The notes under the pieces were generated by a model. It ran no database searches and was not told the origin of the DNA. It saw only the letters and a list, made by a program, of their open reading frames with translations. Positions 60,691-64,000 of a stretch of 64,000 bases of DNA are shown here, in pieces. Location: NCBI GenBank assembly GCA_019915135.1, contig JAHLMK010000001.1:1984001-2048000 (forward strand). Direction: 5' to 3'. Source of the DNA: Strobilurus pachycystidiatus. Taxonomy: Eukaryota; Basidiomycota; Agaricomycetes; Agaricales; Physalacriaceae. A program made the position numbers and the translations under genes. Every line of letters begins with the position of its first letter. Position 1 is the stretch's first letter.

Positions 60691-61623
60691 CTTCGGATTT
60701 AACCGATTAGCATCTGTCCTTGCGAAGAACATACAATCTAACCTCGCCTGTCCTCTCGAGACTCTTTTCCACTCACATAACGTGCGATAGGCAACCTCAC
60801 AACTGCGACCTCTCAAGTTGTATTTCAGGTGGAAGTGTGACCTACCAACCATCCGGGTCAAGGCTCATTCAACTGCAACCAAGAAGGGAGGTGATGCTGC
60901 AGTGCAGGACCTCTAACCATTGTTGAACCTGGGATACGACAAGGAACAATCGGTTTATACGGGGCTTGCTCGGAGTAGATCTACAGAGTGCCCATCTCCC
61001 TCCGCCTCATCTACAGGTGGATCAGTACATGTGCGACGACTATCTGGACCCAAAGTACCGACAATCAGCCCTCTGTCACCTCGTTGTCATCAACCAGTTC
61101 ATCTGGCTTGGCGAGCTTCATGCCACTTCTCGCCAGCCGAGCATGAAGTACTTTATCAGCGCGTTGGACTATCCTGCGATAATCGTCGTCATGCAGGTCA
61201 CATGCGAGTGAGCCAGGTAGTCTCGTCTGGTTGCAAGGATGCTGGTAGCAGCGGTTTTGCGTGTCCATGGTGGTGGTTTAAGTGAGACTTCCCTTTCGGG
61301 AAATCTCCGCTGTGGCTCCTTTGTTCGCGACCCCGGCCCGAATCCCCACAAGGGGCCAAATCATTCCCTGTGCGTCATGGATCGAAGTTCGTCAGAGGCA
61401 CGTTTTATCGGTTGGATCTACTCACGAAGCGGACAGTTGAGAATTCAATACCACGTTCGTACATTACTGCCGACTTATGGACCAGTGGACAATCCGAATT
61501 CTAGAAACAACCCTATCAAGAGAGTAATAAAGCCACTATGCTGCAGATTTCTCCAACTCTAAACAGACTGCTCGTTAACACGAGAGGTTCGACCTTCAAA
61601 AAACCTGATGTAGTGCACGGCGT

Positions 61624-62380
61624 TTACCACGTTTCATGCTCCTCCGGTAAATCCGATAAGGGCGAGAGCGGCCGATCCCAATCCAAACCCGCCATCGCGT
61701 CGTATATTTCTACCTTCCCGACACAAGCCCAGTTAGTTCCGTCTGCATAGATTCTTTCCTCGCAGCCCCTCACACGCGACACGCCGGACGCATGCAAGAA
61801 CCGGCGGTACGAATCCTCCCAATCTTCCTCTTCTACCTGGTAATCGTGATATGCAGCTATTTGCTCATCTGTGCGATTGAGCAACAAGTCATCAACATGG
61901 TAAACACACACACCAATCCATTGCTGGTCGGCTCTGGCGGGTGAAGATGTTAGTTTCTCCAAGGATAAACCCCTGTCGATCTTCATGTGCCGGATGAACT
62001 CATCCAGAGCGCCAATGGCTTGTGGATCGAGATCCTCTTCAAAGGTCCAACTGGTATGCATCGTCAGTATGCTGCAATCATGAACATTCTATGTACTGCT
62101 CACGTATTGTCGGACCAAGGATAGCCATCCCATTTGATCAAGTATTTCAATCGTCCACCTTTGATCTTTTTCACCGCGACAATGCATTCTGAGATCATCA
62201 GTCATGAAGAAGGGTCTAGGTTCTGCACGACACACCAAAAGCAAACACATCGGCACTGTTCTCCCAGCGCTGCCTATCAGCTCGAACCTTTAATGCACCA
62301 CCCATACGCATTGTCGCACGTCAGATCTTCAGACAGTGGCGCGTCGTAAACAAGGGGAATGTGGGAGTCAGAGACAAACA
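61624..62380 (-). CDS. Chromodomain protein, 5' end unresolved (copy B)
   Basis: Counterpart of 16725-17481 with no difference found. The same three exons and the chromodomain core KIKGGRLKYLIKWDGYP with TWTFEEDL are present. The single nearby substitution (62640) lies upstream of the resolved exons. Confidence 0.55.
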
Positions 62381-62852
62381 CTACGAACAGAATATTAATA
62401 GGAATGCTCGGCGGAAGAAGCTCGCTTTACGTACGACATGACAAAACAAGCTTTGCACCCGAGGATGGCCGTACGCCACAGCTATGGATGTTGAGCATTG
62501 GGGGTTTCACGAGCAGTCAAACTCGACTCGCGAGTAACTTGGGGTAGGTAGCTGGCATGATAGTTGGCTCTCTGCAACCGCGGGCAGACCTCGTCCACAA
62601 CGGGCATGAGAATCCGTTTCAGATTCGTTCCTGAGAAGCAAAGTTTGTTTGAATCAGAAGAATCCAATACTATATGACGGTGTGAACGACGGTTACCTTA
62701 CTTGGACAAGTGAGGATTCTACAGCAGGTTTAGTGGGTGTTCTTTGTGTGCGGTTCAGACTCACCATTCGTCGATGTGTGGGAAAGGGCTTGCAGGCCAC
62801 GGTGGTTCAAAACGAATTGGGATAGCAGTGAGCACTCCTACTACACAACACA

Positions 62853-63039
62853 TTATATAACTACAATGTTGAAGGGGCAATCCAGAACCGAGGACGGTAA
62901 GATACAAAGTACAGTCGCGCTAGAGTCTTCCATTGCGACATTCAGGCACATCTGAATCTCCTTGAGATTGGCTCTGGCCCTGGGAAAGGCGTGTAACACG
63001 GACGGAGCTGCCTTGACAGATACGGCGCCGCCGTGAGGG
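62853..63039 (-). pseudogene. MYND protein 1, C-terminal fragment cut by a hAT insertion (copy B)
   Basis: Matches 17954-18140. The frame encodes the C-terminal end (VSVKAAPSVLHAFPRARANL and onward to the stop) and is interrupted at 63040 by the hAT-like element, inside the last exon. Whether the upstream part of the gene continues beyond the element lies outside the window. Confidence 0.7.
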
Positions 63040-64000
63040 TAGAGACCTTCACGAGTCTCGAGGATCCAGTGAGTACTCGAGACTCGACTCGCCTCGGGCA
63101 CTCGCAGGACTCGATCCCCGAGACTCGCGGATCTTGCCGGGGCGAGTCCGAACACGAGTCGCGAGCAGGGCTTCGGTCGTGTGAGTACTCATGGCGAGTA
63201 CTCACACGGACTCGCGCAGTTCTCTGACGGTTAAAGACCTCAGACAAACTGTGAGCCGAGCGTGCAGCAAGCGTGTTGTACGCTCGTTCTTAATGAAATT
63301 TGATCTGATCACTCGGGATCAATATCCCGGATCCCAAGCGAGCGAGCGAGATTGATCGCGATCAATCTCTTGCTCTTCTCCTGCCTCCACCACCATGGGG
63401 TTGACGATTCGTCAACCCTGCCAGTCTGACAATTGTCATCTGGCTTTGGACGACACCCTCATGCCCCACAATAGGGCGCGGACGACTTCTGAGGTCCGTT
63501 GCTAGGGCGCCGCGGCCTTGGCAACGGGCCAACCAGGACGCGTAAGCCCCCATACATGGGCAGCAGACGCTGAACGGCGACAATAGCGGCCATCCAGAGG
63601 CCTCGGCACTTTGGAAGGACCTCTGAAGTGCTGCTCGGCAGGCCTGGGGACTGGATTGGGCGGGATGACCGGTGCGCGGTGCGTTTGCGAATGACGCGCA
63701 CACCCAGGTGCGTGTCTCAAATTTCATTCATTTGATGTCTCTGGCCATTGATCTATTTATTCATGCAGCATGCCGCATGCCGCACACACTCGCATCTCCG
63801 CCACCCAACCACACTCAACGTCACTACCGCACGGCACACACCTCCTCGTCACCTCGTTGTGGTTCTTCCTATAATGTCAACTCCCTCGCCGCCCCGCCGC
63901 CGCGCTAATCATGTACTCATGCCCGGCTGAGGCCCCCCGCGCAATTGCTCGGGGGGATTCGTCGTGCATGACAGATGAACACTGCGAGTACTGCACGAGT
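63040..64000. mobile_element. Non-autonomous hAT-like element 3, truncated by the window end
   Basis: Begins TAGAGACCTTCACGAGTCT right after CGTGAGGG (63032-63039), the octamer that copy A has at 18133-18140. The 961 bases seen are the reverse complement of element 1 (24583-25741), and I found no difference. About 200 bp and the second target duplication should lie beyond base 64000. Confidence 0.9.

Larger units (their letters stand above)
53653..63039. repeat. Long direct repeat, copy B, with one hAT insertion inside and one at its end
   Basis: Same orientation as copy A (9774-18140). It starts at the same GGAATACATAC sequence. Differences seen: a 1013-bp hAT-like insertion plus its 8-bp duplication at 57575-58595, A57155 for G13276, six instead of seven C at about 59764-59769, and A62640 for G17741. 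Alignment with copy A stops at 63039, where another hAT-like element begins, so the true right end lies beyond the window. Confidence 0.95.

Overview
This window comes from a filamentous basidiomycete, most likely an agaricomycete (mushroom-forming fungus). Introns are short (about 48-65 bp, GT-AG) and frequent, genes are packed on both strands, the housekeeping proteins read as fungal, and KDZ-type transposases with cysteine-cluster domains are present, a combination typical of agaricomycetes. All gene models are by eye; exon joins were chosen so that splice sites and conserved protein sequence agree.

Region 1 (1-9.6 kb) is conserved core genome: the C-terminal end of the autophagy lipid-transfer protein ATG2 (+), ribosome biogenesis factor RLP24 (-), endosomal protein VPS55 (+), a class I SAM-dependent methyltransferase (-), the SAGA subunit SPT8 (-) and the signal recognition particle GTPase SRP54 (+). 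RLP24/VPS55 and SPT8/SRP54 are divergent pairs with only 61 and 79 bp between start codons.

Region 2 (9.77-53.65 kb) is an accessory, transposon-rich island. It starts with copy A (9774-18140) of a long repeat holding a chromodomain gene, degenerate coding-like sequence and the end of a MYND zinc-finger gene. Two paralogous MYND genes, an Ulp1-like (C48) protease gene and a non-autonomous hAT element follow. Next is a run of mostly plus-strand genes around two KDZ-type transposase-like genes: one with a CxC2-like cysteine cluster (33.7-37.8 kb) and one of CxC5/CxC6 type (44.2-46.5 kb). Most neighbours are unrecognised proteins of the kind found beside KDZ transposases, so they may be cargo.

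Region 3 (53.65-64.0 kb) is copy B of the long repeat in the same orientation, 43.88 kb downstream. I found only two substitutions and one homopolymer indel against copy A. Copy B carries two hAT-like insertions that copy A lacks. One has perfect 8-bp target duplications; the other runs off the window and is the reverse complement of the element at 24.6 kb. A further hAT-like element sits in an intron of the CxC2 KDZ transposase gene. The window therefore records, in order, a KDZ-rich island, a very recent duplication (or insertion of a large element, or an assembly artefact), and still later hAT movement.
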